Below are positions 53,689 through 62,631 of a stretch of DNA of 64,000 bases, piece after piece (positions within the stretch are counted from its first letter, which is position 1; each line of letters begins with the position of its first letter). This DNA comes from RBG-16-49-21 sp040768125 (GTDB lineage Bacteria > Spirochaetota > UBA4802 > UBA5550): positions 62,001 to 126,000 of the forward strand of contig JAXGNG010000006.1 in NCBI GenBank assembly GCA_040768125.1, written 5' to 3'. The notes below the pieces were generated by a model, which was not told the DNA's origin, did not search any database, and worked only from the letters and a program-made list of their open reading frames with translations. The translations under genes and the position numbers were made by a program.

Positions 53689-54588
53689 ATGGATATCCTC
53701 TATATCGCGGTCAACATACTGCTGTTCCTCGCCCTGGCCCCCTTCTTCGAGGGCGTGGTGAGAAGGATCACGGCGCGGGTCCAGTCCCGCCAGGGGCCGC
53801 CCCTGGTGCAGCCCTACTACGACATCCTGAAGCTCCTGGGGAAGCAGAATTTCCAGGCGGGAAACGCCGCCTTTCGGCTGGCGCCGCTCATGGCCCTCGC
53901 TTCGATCCTGAGCGTCATCGCCTTCATCCCCCTGGGGTTCCAGGCGAATTTCCTGACGCAGTACGCCGACGTGATCACGGTCATCTACCTCCTGACCATG
54001 GGCGGCGTGGCGGTGCTCCTGGGGTCCCTCTCCAGTAAAAACACCTACGCGGTCATCGGGTCGAGCCGTGAGATGGTCACCATGATCATGGTGGAGCCGG
54101 TCCTGGCGATGACCTTCATCATGGGGGCGGTGAAGATGAAGAGCCTGGGCATCGACGTGACCACGGCGAGCGTCGCCTCCTCGGGATGGGCCTGGTCCGC
54201 GGGGCTCATGCTGGTGGTCTACCTCATGGCCCTCCAGGCTTTCGTGGGAAGGCAGCCCTTCGACATCGCCGAGGCGGAGGTCGAGATACTCGAGGGCCCC
54301 TTCATCGAGTACAGCGGCCCCAATTACGCCCTCTTCAAGTACTACCTCATGTTGAAGCAGATGTTCTACGCGGTCCTATTCGTCACGGTGTTCATGCCGT
54401 TCCTGAGGACCGGGATATACCCGGCCGACCTGGCGCTCCAGCTGCTCGGGGTCCTGGCGGTCTTCGTCTTCATCGCCCTGATCGGATCGACGAACCCGAG
54501 GCTCAGGATCGACCAGGCGGTGAGATACTACGCCGTGCTCATCGTCGCGTCCCTGGCGGCCGTGGGCCTTTCCGTGTACGGCATATAG
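53689..54588 (+). CDS. NuoH/HycD-like membrane subunit
   Basis: 299 residues with about eight hydrophobic segments. Family signatures are FFEGVVRRITARVQSRQGPPLVQPYYDILKL (~20-50) and GRQPFDIAEAEVEILEGPFIEYSGP (~187-211). It anchors the hydrogenase core in the membrane and shapes the ion-coupling path. It starts 4 bases after the large-subunit stop. Confidence 0.9.
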   Translation: MDILYIAVNILLFLALAPFFEGVVRRITARVQSRQGPPLVQPYYDILKLLGKQNFQAGNAAFRLAPLMALASILSVIAFIPLGFQANFLTQYADVITVIYLLTMGGVAVLLGSLSSKNTYAVIGSSREMVTMIMVEPVLAMTFIMGAVKMKSLGIDVTTASVASSGWAWSAGLMLVVYLMALQAFVGRQPFDIAEAEVEILEGPFIEYSGPNYALFKYYLMLKQMFYAVLFVTVFMPFLRTGIYPADLALQLLGVLAVFVFIALIGSTNPRLRIDQAVRYYAVLIVASLAAVGLSVYGI

Positions 54589-54612
54589 ATCGAGTGTGAA
54601 AGGAGAGACGCT

Positions 54613-55149
54613 GTGTGGTTAACAAGTAAGATAAAACAGGTGCTCATGGTCCTCAAGCCGGGTGTCGTCACCCTCAGGTACCCCTTCGAGCCGCGTCCCA
54701 CGCCGGAGAATTTCCGGGGGCAGCCGGTCTGGGATCACCACAAGTGCGTCGGCTGCGGCGGATGCGCCGCCCACTGCCCGGCGCGGACGATCATGATTCG
54801 CGACGTGTGCCAGGACCTCAGGATCATGCTCTACGACGGCTCGCGGTGCACCTACTGCGGGCGTTGCGCCGACGTCTGTCCCGAGGACGCGATAACCATG
54901 AGCGGGGAGTTCGAGCTGGCGACCAACGACCGCAACGACATCACCCTCAGCATGGAACTCTTCATGCTGACCTGCCAGCGCTGCGGCAGGTGCTACAACA
55001 TGGAGACCACGAACATGATAGACAAGATGGGGCTCCGGGGGTTCCGGTACGACAACCTGGAGGCGCGGGCGGTGATTCCCGTCGCGACGGAGCATTTTGA
55101 CGGGGCGGCCCTCGAGGAATCGGACCGCTACAAGAGACCGCAAAAATAA
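54613..55149 (+). CDS. NuoI/HycF-like ferredoxin subunit
   Basis: 178 residues starting with GTG, preceded by AAAGGAGAG. Two [4Fe-4S] clusters: CVGCGGCAAHCPA (~45) and CTYCGRCADVCPEDA (~75). A third Cys group, CQRCGRC near 118, lies beyond the usual two clusters, as in the HyfH type. It transfers electrons from the input module to the small subunit. Confidence 0.88.
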   Translation: MWLTSKIKQVLMVLKPGVVTLRYPFEPRPTPENFRGQPVWDHHKCVGCGGCAAHCPARTIMIRDVCQDLRIMLYDGSRCTYCGRCADVCPEDAITMSGEFELATNDRNDITLSMELFMLTCQRCGRCYNMETTNMIDKMGLRGFRYDNLEARAVIPVATEHFDGAALEESDRYKRPQK

Positions 55150-55160
55150 GGAGAAGGGAT

Positions 55161-55691
55161 ATGCTGGCCAGACTCTGCAAGAAAGCCTTTCCGAAATCAC
55201 TCTGGATATACCACTGCAACTCCGGGGCGTGCAACGGGTGCGACATCGAGATACTCAACGTCCTGACGCCGTTCTACGACGTGGAGCGCTTCGGGATGAA
55301 GCTCGTGGCGTCGCCGCGCCACGCCGACGTGATGCTGATCTCCGGGGCCGTGACCCGGCCGACGCTTCCCCTGGTGAAGAAGGCCTACGACGCCATACCG
55401 GAGCCGAAGCTGGTGTTCGGCATCGGGTCCTGCGCGGCCGGGGGAGGGTGCTGGTTCGACTCCTACCACGTGACGGGGGGGGCCGACAAGGCCGTTCCGG
55501 TGAACTACATCATACCGGGGTGCCCGCCGCGTCCCGAGGCGATCATCTACGGCGTGGCCCTGGCCCTGGGGCTCGTGGACAAGAAGGCGGCGCCCGTGGA
55601 GCTGAAGCAGGTCGAGTTCCCCGTGGACATGTACTTGAAAAACAGGGCCTACGAGGAGAGAAACGTCATTTATCAGGTGCTGGACAACTAG
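55161..55691 (+). CDS. NuoB/HycG-like hydrogenase small subunit
   Basis: 176 residues carrying the proximal [4Fe-4S] cluster: CNSGACNGCDIEIL at the start (~15-24), GIGSCAAGGGCW (~92) and IPGCPPRPEAI (~118). It hands electrons directly to the Ni-Fe site of the large subunit. It is the ninth and last structural gene before a short hairpin and the signalling genes. Confidence 0.9.
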   Translation: MLARLCKKAFPKSLWIYHCNSGACNGCDIEILNVLTPFYDVERFGMKLVASPRHADVMLISGAVTRPTLPLVKKAYDAIPEPKLVFGIGSCAAGGGCWFDSYHVTGGADKAVPVNYIIPGCPPRPEAIIYGVALALGLVDKKAAPVELKQVEFPVDMYLKNRAYEERNVIYQVLDN

Positions 55692-55719
55692 CGCCCGCCG
55701 GGCCGCGGGAGCGCGGGCG
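55692..55719 (+). other. GC-rich hairpin between hydrogenase and signalling genes
   Basis: CGCCCGC (55692-55698) pairs with GCGGGCG (55713-55719). With no T-run it may lower read-through or protect the upstream mRNA, not fully terminate. Confidence 0.4.
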
Positions 55720-55749
55720 GGGAGATACATCATTCATGGGAGCGGATCA

Positions 55750-56151
55750 ATGGGAAAAAAAATACTCTTGGTCGATGACGATATAGACACCTGCGCGGGC
55801 ATCACCCTGGCGCTGAAGGCGAACGGGTACGAGGTGGTGGAGGCGCATTCCGGCGCCGAGGCGCTCAAGAAGGTCCTCACCGTGCGGCCCGACGCCATCA
55901 TCCTTGACGTCATGATGGAGACCGACACGGCGGGATTCGAGTTCGCCTACCAGATTCGGAGCGACCGGCCGACCTCTCGGTACCGGGAGGTGAAGGACAC
56001 GCCGATCATCATGCTGACGGCCATCAACCAGGTGACGAACTCGCGCTTCTCCCTCGACGACCGCGAGAGTTTCCTGCCGGGGGTGAATGATTTCTTGACA
56101 AAGCCGGTGAACTTTGATCTGCTGCTGGAAAAATTGAAGAAACACGCCTGA
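55750..56151 (+). CDS. stand-alone receiver-domain response regulator
   Basis: 133 residues, one receiver domain: KILLVDDDIDTCAGI with acidic pocket, phospho-Asp in AIILDVMME (~55), Thr in IMLTAI (~87) and Lys in FLTKPVN. An insertion (QIRSDRPTSRYREVKDTP) lengthens the alpha3-beta4 region, as in receivers of hydrogenase-linked systems in anaerobes. No output domain, so it may act through a partner kinase or protein interaction. Confidence 0.85.
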   Translation: MGKKILLVDDDIDTCAGITLALKANGYEVVEAHSGAEALKKVLTVRPDAIILDVMMETDTAGFEFAYQIRSDRPTSRYREVKDTPIIMLTAINQVTNSRFSLDDRESFLPGVNDFLTKPVNFDLLLEKLKKHA

Positions 56152-56171
56152 CGAAGGGGGTTCACCATTCG

Positions 56172-58127
56172 ATGTTGACGAGGATCAATGCCCGGATCAG
56201 CACGAAGCTCGTGATCAGCCTCCTCTCCGTCGTGGTGATCAGCGGCATAAGCTCCGTCGTCATAAGCCGGAACATCATCAGCAAGAACGTGCTGGGGCAG
56301 GCCTACGAGGACGTGCGCAGCAACCTGAAGACCGCCCAGTACGTATACTTCAAGCGCATCAATATCATCCACCTCTTCACGAAACACCTCGCGTCCCTGG
56401 GTTACCTCCAGGCCGCCATACTCAACAACAACCGCCCCGTGATGCACGATAAGCTGAACGAGGTGAAGCGGGAGCTGGACATCGACATCATGACGATAAC
56501 CGACGCCGGGGGAAGGGTCATCGCGCGCGCCAACAGCTATGAGAGCGTGGGCGACGACATGAGCGGTGACCTCTTCGTGCGCCATGTCCTCGACAGGAAG
56601 GAGTCGTGCTCGGGAACCGACATCGTGTCCCGCGATTCACTGGAGAAAGAGGGACGGGAGCTCGCGGACCGCGCCTTTATCACCGTCATCTCCACGCCCC
56701 GGTCGCGCCGCAAGGCGAAGAGCTTCGAGGCGGACGGCATGTGCATCAAGGCGGCGGCCCCGATCATGTACAACGGGAAACTGATAGGCGTGGTCTACGG
56801 CGCGAAGCTTCTCAACAACAACTTCGAGCTGGTGGACCGGATCAAGAGCCTCCTCTTCAAGGATGAGCAGATCGACGGCTACGACATCGGGACGGTCACC
56901 ATCTTCATGGACGACCTCCGCATTTCGACCAACGTGAAGAACCGCGACGGGAAGCGGGCCATCGGGACCCAGGTCTCCGAGGAGGTGTACAACAAGGTAA
57001 TCGAGAAGAAACAGCTATGGCTCGACAAGGCCTTCGTGGTGAACAACTGGTACCTCTCGGCGTACAGCCCCATTTACGATCTCCGCAACCGGGCAATCGG
57101 GATCCTCTACGTGGGGATCATCGAGGACAAGTACATCAGCATCAGCCGCAAGGCGATGCTCTACGCCTTCCTGGTCACCCTTATATCCGCCACGGTCGCC
57201 GTGGCCCTCTCGGCGTACCTGATACGGAGCATCATCACGCCGATGCGCGGTCTCGTGGAGGCCTCGAAGGAGATCGCCCAGGGACATTACGACAGGAAGA
57301 TCGAGGTTAAGTCCCGGGACGAGATGGGCTACCTCTGCGAGACCTTCAACGGCATGATCGACGCGATCGCCGAGCGGGACAGGAAGCTCAAGGAGCAGAC
57401 GGAGATGCAGATCGTCCAGTCGGAGAAGCTCGCCTCCCTGGGGCGCCTGGCTTCGGGTATCGCCCACGAGATAAACAACCCCCTCACCGGCGTCCTCTCC
57501 TACGGCACCGTACTCTACGACGAGCTCAAGGATACGCAGTACCGAGAGGACCTGAAGGTGATCATCGATGAGACCCTCCGGTGCCGGGAGATCGTGAAGG
57601 GGATACTCGATTTCGCGCGGGAGACGAAAATCGAGAAGAGACCGGGGAACTTGAACCAGGTCATCCTGGAGAGCATGGCGATACTGGAGAAACACGTGAA
57701 TTTTCAGAATATCAGGATTAAAAAAGATTTGGCGGATGACATTCCCGATATTAATATAGATATAAACCAGATCAAGTCGGTCCTGAACAACCTGGCGGTG
57801 AACGCCGCGGACGCGATGCATGACGGGGGTGACCTCGTCATCATGACGAGATACGACGGGGAACGCAGGAGGATCGTCGTGACGGTGTCGGACAGCGGCA
57901 TCGGGATCAAAGAGGAAAACCTGAACAAGATATTCGACCCCTTCTTTACCACAAAGGACACGGGGAAAGGGACCGGCCTCGGTCTTTCGGTCACCTACGG
58001 GATGGTACAGCGCCACGGGGGGACGATTCGCGTGGAGAGCACGGTCGGCATGGGGACGACATTCATCATGGAGTTTCCCCTTGACGCGGGGATCGAGGGC
58101 AACGGAAACACGACGGCGATGAGCTGA
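56172..58127 (+). CDS. Cache-domain sensor histidine kinase
   Basis: 651 residues. Two membrane spans (~12-32 and ~334-358) bracket a ~300-residue extracytoplasmic sensor of the double-Cache type. HAMP (~355-410) is followed by HisKA with SLGRLASGIAHEINNPLTGVLSY (phospho-His ~435) and HATPase (NLAVNAADAM, DSGIGI, TGKGTGLGLS). It starts 20 bases after the receiver gene and has 9 bases before the next, so the three are one unit. The ligand is unknown; it is likely to be outside the cytoplasm. Confidence 0.88.
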   Translation: MLTRINARISTKLVISLLSVVVISGISSVVISRNIISKNVLGQAYEDVRSNLKTAQYVYFKRINIIHLFTKHLASLGYLQAAILNNNRPVMHDKLNEVKRELDIDIMTITDAGGRVIARANSYESVGDDMSGDLFVRHVLDRKESCSGTDIVSRDSLEKEGRELADRAFITVISTPRSRRKAKSFEADGMCIKAAAPIMYNGKLIGVVYGAKLLNNNFELVDRIKSLLFKDEQIDGYDIGTVTIFMDDLRISTNVKNRDGKRAIGTQVSEEVYNKVIEKKQLWLDKAFVVNNWYLSAYSPIYDLRNRAIGILYVGIIEDKYISISRKAMLYAFLVTLISATVAVALSAYLIRSIITPMRGLVEASKEIAQGHYDRKIEVKSRDEMGYLCETFNGMIDAIAERDRKLKEQTEMQIVQSEKLASLGRLASGIAHEINNPLTGVLSYGTVLYDELKDTQYREDLKVIIDETLRCREIVKGILDFARETKIEKRPGNLNQVILESMAILEKHVNFQNIRIKKDLADDIPDINIDINQIKSVLNNLAVNAADAMHDGGDLVIMTRYDGERRRIVVTVSDSGIGIKEENLNKIFDPFFTTKDTGKGTGLGLSVTYGMVQRHGGTIRVESTVGMGTTFIMEFPLDAGIEGNGNTTAMS

Positions 58128-58136
58128 GGAAGGGAC

Positions 58137-59216
58137 ATGGACAGAAAAACGAAACTGCTGATCATCGACGATGAGGATATCGTTCTTAAAAGCTGCCTCC
58201 GCATATTGAAGAACGAGGGGTACGAAATCGACACGGCATACTCCGGGGAGGAGGGCCTGAGCCGGACCGGCGAGAAGGAATATGACATCGTCATTACCGA
58301 CCTGAAGATGCCCGGCATCGGGGGGATGGAGGTCCTTGCGACCCTGCGCAGGGAGAAGCCGGACCTGACGGTGATTATATTCACCGGCTACGCCACGGTG
58401 GAGAACGCCCGGGAGGCCCTGAAGATGGGCGCCTTCGACTACATCCCGAAGCCCTTCACCAACGAGGAGCTAAGGAGCGTGGTGGAGAACGCGGTCAAGG
58501 CCCGGGCGGAAAGCTCCAGCGCGAAGATGCTCGACCTCATGGCGATCGTTTCCCACGAGATGAAGAGCCCCGTTTCCGCGGTCCATACCACGGCGGAGAC
58601 GCTCTACCGCGGCTACCTGGGGAACCTGGACTCCGAGCAGCAGAAGACCGTTGAGAAGATCATCAGGAACTGCCAGTACCTGGAGGACATCATACGCAAT
58701 TATCTTGATCTTTCGAAGATGGACCTGGACAACCTTGAATCCTTCACCGAGAAGATAAACCTGGTGGACGACGTGATCCAGCCCGCCGTCGACATGCCGG
58801 AGCACGGCGAAAACCTCAAGAAGATGCCGATACGTACCGAGTATCGCGTGAGGCCCCGGATCGTCGGCGATCCCAACCTCCTGAAGATCGTGATCACCAA
58901 CCTCCTGAACAACGCCATCAAGTACGGCGCCCCGGAAACGCCCGTGGAGGTCCTGGTTCGCGAGGAGCAGGGCTCCTACCTCGTCTCGGTCCGCAACGAG
59001 GGAGTGGGAATCCCGAAGGAGGACATCGAGCAGCGACTCTTCGGGAAGTTCAGCCGCATGAAGCAGAAGGGGACCGAGGGGGTCAAGGGCTCCGGCCTGG
59101 GTCTCTATATCTGCAAAAAGATCGTGGAAAAGCACCATGGAAAGATATGGGCGGAGTCCGAGCCCGGAAAGCACGTGACCTTCACGTTCAGCCTTCCCGC
59201 GGGAGAAGGCGCATGA
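58137..59216 (+). CDS. receiver-histidine kinase hybrid
   Basis: 359 residues: N-terminal receiver (LLIIDDEDIVLKSCL, phospho-Asp in IVITDLKMPGIGG near 54, FTGYATVENA, KPF near 104) followed by HisKA (MAIVSHEMKSPVSAVHTTAETL, phospho-His ~141) and HATPase (NNAIKYGAP, NEGVGIP, GSGLGLYICKKI). Order receiver-kinase suggests that phosphorylation of the receiver controls the kinase. No membrane span. The stop overlaps the next gene's ATG. Confidence 0.88.
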   Translation: MDRKTKLLIIDDEDIVLKSCLRILKNEGYEIDTAYSGEEGLSRTGEKEYDIVITDLKMPGIGGMEVLATLRREKPDLTVIIFTGYATVENAREALKMGAFDYIPKPFTNEELRSVVENAVKARAESSSAKMLDLMAIVSHEMKSPVSAVHTTAETLYRGYLGNLDSEQQKTVEKIIRNCQYLEDIIRNYLDLSKMDLDNLESFTEKINLVDDVIQPAVDMPEHGENLKKMPIRTEYRVRPRIVGDPNLLKIVITNLLNNAIKYGAPETPVEVLVREEQGSYLVSVRNEGVGIPKEDIEQRLFGKFSRMKQKGTEGVKGSGLGLYICKKIVEKHHGKIWAESEPGKHVTFTFSLPAGEGA

Positions 59217-59584
59217 AACTGATTCTCATAATCGACGACGACCCGGATTTCCTCTCTTCCCTGAGGCTCACCCTGGAATCCGCCGGGTACGAGGTCGCTT
59301 CCGCCACGGGAGCCGAAGAGGGGCTCACGCGTTTCCGGGAGAGGAAACCCGACCTTGTCATAAGCGACATCATGATGGAGCGGATCGATTCCGGCATACG
59401 GCTCGCCCGGGATATCCGCGAGATCGATACCGCGGTTCCCGTCTTCCTGTTGAGCGACATCGGGCGCCTCACGGCCGAGAATCTCGACGCCTACCGCCTC
59501 GAGTGCGATGGGGTCTTCCAGAAGCCTTTCCAAATCGACAATCTCCTGGAGAGGATCGCCGTGGCGATCCGGGAGAAAAGGTAG
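59213..59584 (+). CDS. stand-alone receiver-domain response regulator
   Basis: 123 residues, one receiver domain: LILIIDDDPDFLSSL, phospho-Asp in DLVISDIMMERIDSG (~53), and FQKPFQ near the C-terminus. Its ATG overlaps the previous stop (ATGA), so translation is coupled. It is the end of a four-gene phosphorelay-like group downstream of the hydrogenase. Confidence 0.87.
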   Translation: MKLILIIDDDPDFLSSLRLTLESAGYEVASATGAEEGLTRFRERKPDLVISDIMMERIDSGIRLARDIREIDTAVPVFLLSDIGRLTAENLDAYRLECDGVFQKPFQIDNLLERIAVAIREKR

Positions 59585-59615
59585 GCCGCGCCACTTCCCT
59601 GCCGCACCCCCGGTT

Positions 59616-59846
59616 TCAGCTCCTTCTGTCGCGTCCCAGGCATTCGTCTGCGCGGTCGCACCACTGGGCGCACCCCGTCGCCAGCCTGGGGTTGCGCACC
59701 CGCATCTGGCAGGAAGGGCAGGGGCGGGAGGCGTCGTCCTTGAAAAATTCTATCGGCGCGCCGCAGGAGGGGCATGGGGTTTCAAATATGTCCCCGGGGC
59801 GCCAGTAGCGGGTATCCTGTCCCGGGCATCGAGTCCTGTTCATCAT
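59616..59846 (-). CDS. small double zinc-ribbon protein
   Basis: 76 residues with CPSCGAPIEFF and CPSCQMRV forming a Cys4 zinc ribbon, then CAQWCDRADECLG with further Cys. AAGGACATC precedes the ATGATG start. Similar small proteins occur in sulfate reducers and other anaerobes without a known role. Cys spacing supports a real gene although the frame is short. Confidence 0.65.
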   Translation of the reverse strand: MMNRTRCPGQDTRYWRPGDIFETPCPSCGAPIEFFKDDASRPCPSCQMRVRNPRLATGCAQWCDRADECLGRDRRS

Positions 59847-59916
59847 GATGTCCTTTTGGTGTCTCTTCGTTATTTATAATATATCATTGATACATGAAAT
59901 GTCAAGAGAAAGCCCC

Positions 59917-59954
59917 CCCCTGTAGCGTCGGGTTTAAACCCGACGCTACAGGGG
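59917..59954. repeat. 38-bp perfect palindrome
   Basis: 19-bp perfect arms with no spacer, centred between 59935 and 59936, containing GTAGCGTCGGGTTT and its complement. It lies in the 342-base gap 59847-60188, which has no gene. It resembles dispersed REP-type palindromes; no T-run follows. Confidence 0.7.
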
Positions 59955-60103
59955 CGTATTCATCGATCACATCGCCTTCATGTGTATTAACCGCATTGCG
60001 GATAACGCGTGTGTTAATCTGCAGGTTGTTCTGACACAGTTCTGTGAACGGACACAATTTGGATTATGTAACCATACAGGGAAATGGCCCTTAACAGGAA
60101 TGT

Positions 60104-60180
60104 GGCCAGGCGATACAATGCGTTTTATCTGAACCATTATGGGAGGAGAAAAGAGTTATTTCAACACATAAAGCGCTGGA
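60104..60180 (+). repeat. dispersed intergenic repeat, copy 1
   Basis: About 75 bases sharing clear identity with 62632-62702: ACAATGCG, CCATTATGGG, TTATTTCAACACA and AAAGCGCTGG occur in the same order and near-equal spacing. It borders the nitronate monooxygenase gene on its downstream side. Confidence 0.6.
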
Positions 60181-60188
60181 CGAAGGGC

Positions 60189-61325
60189 CTAAAAATTCGC
60201 GCGCTTTGCCGACGCTTTCATCACCGCCGTGGCGTCCTTCACGATCCGGTCCACCACTTCCTTCACCTTCGGCGTGTCGTGGATGATGCCGGTGATCTGT
60301 CCCAGGGGAAGGACACCCTTACGGTTGTCTCCCTCCATTGTCCCCGCCTTGAAGGCGCTGAACCCCACGGCCATGCGGGAGAGCTGTTTCATCATCCGCC
60401 AGTTCTTCCTCACGCCGTCGAAGAGCCCCTTCTTCCTGCGGGGCCGGGGGGCACCGGCCGGCTTCACCGCCGGCTTCGCCGCAGCCGCCTTCCGGGGCTT
60501 CGGGAACATCATGCCCGAGACGAGCTTCGAAACAGGGAGGTCAAGTTCCTTCGCTATCCGGGTTCCCTTCCACGCCGCGGCGAAGGGGTTGAGGCACTTC
60601 CGGGTCATCCGCCGCGATCCATCGGCGTCCATCATCCTGGCGAACATACCGTCGACACGGTCGGTGTACACGGTGTCGAAGGCCGACATTTCCACGCTCA
60701 TCCGCTTCTGGATCTCGTGGACCGGGCTCTCCACGGTGTTCATGAACCGCGTCCCCATGGCGATACCCTCGGCCCCCAGTGCCAGGGCCGCCGCGAGTCC
60801 CCGCCCGTCGGCGAAGCCCCCCGCCGCGATGACCGGTATCTTCACCGCGTCGACAATGCTGGGCACCAGCGCCAGGGACGTGACGGCGCCGCCGTGGCCG
60901 GCGGCCTCGTGGCCCGTTACCAGGAGGGCGTCGGCGCCTTCTGCCTGGGCGGCCAGGGCGTGCCTGAGGGTCGTCACCGTGGCGATGACCTTCCCACCGT
61001 AGGCGTGGACCGCCTCGGCGATCCAGTCGCCCTTCCCCAGGGAGTAGTTGACGATGGGAACCCTCTCGCGGATGAGGACGTCGGCGTTCAACTCGGAGCC
61101 GGGGAAGTAGAGGGTCACGTTCGCCGCGAAGGGCTTCTTCGTGAGGCTCCGCACCTTCCGTACGGCATCCTCGGTCTCGCGGGGGGGCATCACCCCCGTG
61201 GCGAGAATCCCCAGGCCCCCCGCCTCGGCGACGGCGGCCACGAGCTCCGGCGTGCTTATCCAGCTCATCCCGGACAGGACGATGGGGTGCTTGATTTTAA
61301 AGAGATCGGTTATTTTCGTTTTCAT
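60189..61325 (-). CDS. nitronate monooxygenase-like FMN enzyme
   Basis: 378 residues of the NMO/2-nitropropane dioxygenase family, a TIM-barrel flavoenzyme. Motifs are HPIVLSGMSWISTPELVAAVAEAGGLG at the start, ALLVTGHEAAGHGG near 140, VIAAGGFADGRGLAAALALGAEGIAMGTRF near 165-195. Many relatives are enoyl-ACP reductase-like or have unknown substrates, so nitronate oxidation is only a family label. The start MKTKITD follows GAGGACACC; residues upstream to 61466 are not family-like. Confidence 0.83.
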   Translation of the reverse strand: MKTKITDLFKIKHPIVLSGMSWISTPELVAAVAEAGGLGILATGVMPPRETEDAVRKVRSLTKKPFAANVTLYFPGSELNADVLIRERVPIVNYSLGKGDWIAEAVHAYGGKVIATVTTLRHALAAQAEGADALLVTGHEAAGHGGAVTSLALVPSIVDAVKIPVIAAGGFADGRGLAAALALGAEGIAMGTRFMNTVESPVHEIQKRMSVEMSAFDTVYTDRVDGMFARMMDADGSRRMTRKCLNPFAAAWKGTRIAKELDLPVSKLVSGMMFPKPRKAAAAKPAVKPAGAPRPRRKKGLFDGVRKNWRMMKQLSRMAVGFSAFKAGTMEGDNRKGVLPLGQITGIIHDTPKVKEVVDRIVKDATAVMKASAKRANF

Positions 61326-61565
61326 GGTGTCCTCGATTGAATGTACGGGCCCCTCTCGGAAAACTTTTTCACAGAGGGATGTTTTCCCTTTGAGGCAGCA
61401 TCCCGTGTCATGGTAATAGAATTGTTTATTAACCTTCCTGTCATTCAGGCTGAAGTCCCGGCACAATCAGCCGGGGTACACTCCGAGAATCTTGTCCCCC
61501 CGCGGGGGGGAGACGCCGGAATTCCCTCCTTCCAGCGGTTTGGTTCCCGCCGACCCGGAAATCAT

Positions 61566-62240
61566 TTACCAGGCCTCGTAAAACTCCCGCAGCGGTTTCT
61601 TCAGATTGTTCTTTATCATCGCATAGTTTTCACGGGACTTTCCCGCCATGTCCCGGGCAAACTCCATGGTCCTTTCAAGAAGCACGTCTTCCGGGTGAAT
61701 GCCGTTGACGATGTGTCGATGCAGGCACTCCTCCCCCGTGCAGGCCGTCCCGGCCAGGACCATGTCGTGTACCGCCGCCCGGGACGGGAGGTTCCCGATT
61801 ATTGTCAGCAGGGCCTCGTCCAGGGGCATGCCGTACGTCACCTCGGGAAAGCAGAGCTTTCCCCTGTCGGACCTCATGATCCTGAAATCCATGGAACTCG
61901 CCAGGATGGCCCCCATGGCGTAGGCGTGACCGTTGATACAGCCGATGGTCGGCAGGTTCAGGAGGCATGACCTTAAAAGCGTCTTTTTCACGCGGTACAG
62001 GAAATCATCCCTCTCGGCATCGCTCACCCCGGCAATCCATTGCAGGTTTATGCCGTTCGAGAAGAATTTCGGGTCACTGCTCTTCACCACGAGCGAGGCA
62101 TTGCCTTTCGATTCCTCGATTTCATCAAATACCTGGTTGTATTCATCCAGGGCGCTGCTCGTGAAGGTGTTCTTGTTTTCACTGTCGATGAGGGTAATAA
62201 TGAAGACATTGCCGTCTTTTGATAATTCAATGTGGTTCAT
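61566..62240 (-). CDS. enoyl-CoA hydratase/isomerase family protein
   Basis: 224 residues of the crotonase superfamily. The oxyanion-hole segments are KFFSNGINLQWI (~55) and GCINGHAYAMGAILASSMDFRIM (~95-117). The length and FPEVTYGMPLDEA region resemble delta3,delta2-enoyl-CoA isomerases. The start MNHIELSK has AGGAAC upstream; an open frame to 62381 is not crotonase-like. A perfect 32-bp palindrome lies 136 bases upstream. The 240-base gap to the nitronate monooxygenase gene has nothing I can support. Confidence 0.82.
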   Translation of the reverse strand: MNHIELSKDGNVFIITLIDSENKNTFTSSALDEYNQVFDEIEESKGNASLVVKSSDPKFFSNGINLQWIAGVSDAERDDFLYRVKKTLLRSCLLNLPTIGCINGHAYAMGAILASSMDFRIMRSDRGKLCFPEVTYGMPLDEALLTIIGNLPSRAAVHDMVLAGTACTGEECLHRHIVNGIHPEDVLLERTMEFARDMAGKSRENYAMIKNNLKKPLREFYEAW

Positions 62241-62375
62241 GGATGTTCCTGCGTTACTCAAGGATGAAAAATCGTTTAGTGCCGATGATTTATGCCGCAA
62301 GGGAACATCCACATTATTCATCAGAGGTTCCCATAATTCATTGATATCGTTCTGCCAGGAAATTATGGCAAAAAC

Positions 62376-62424
62376 AAACAATGAACTGACATGTCAGTTC
62401 ATTGTTTATGTGCTGATTTGTCAA
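62376..62424 (-). promoter_or_regulatory. 32-bp perfect palindrome over a promoter (site E)
   Basis: 16-bp perfect arms (62376-62391, 62392-62407), centre TGAACTGACATGTCAGTTCA. On the minus strand TTGACA (62419-62424 complement) lies 17 bases before it, so the palindrome covers the -10 position of the enoyl-CoA hydratase promoter. The core differs from the TGATTGA sites, so a different regulator is likely. Confidence 0.6.
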
Positions 62425-62631
62425 TAGGTTTTTTTATGCCCGTTCTTTCAGAATTCCTGGAAAGGAAACCAGCGCATGGAGCCAGCAATTGTGACTCGTT
62501 TTGCTGCAGGGACATGGATGAATGAGGCAATCGAATCATTCAAACAGGAGTGAGAGGGGGATCCATTCAATCCAAAAGGCACGAGCTCATTTGTTTGTAT
62601 CCAGGATTTTACTCCGGCCTCGCATTGCTGT

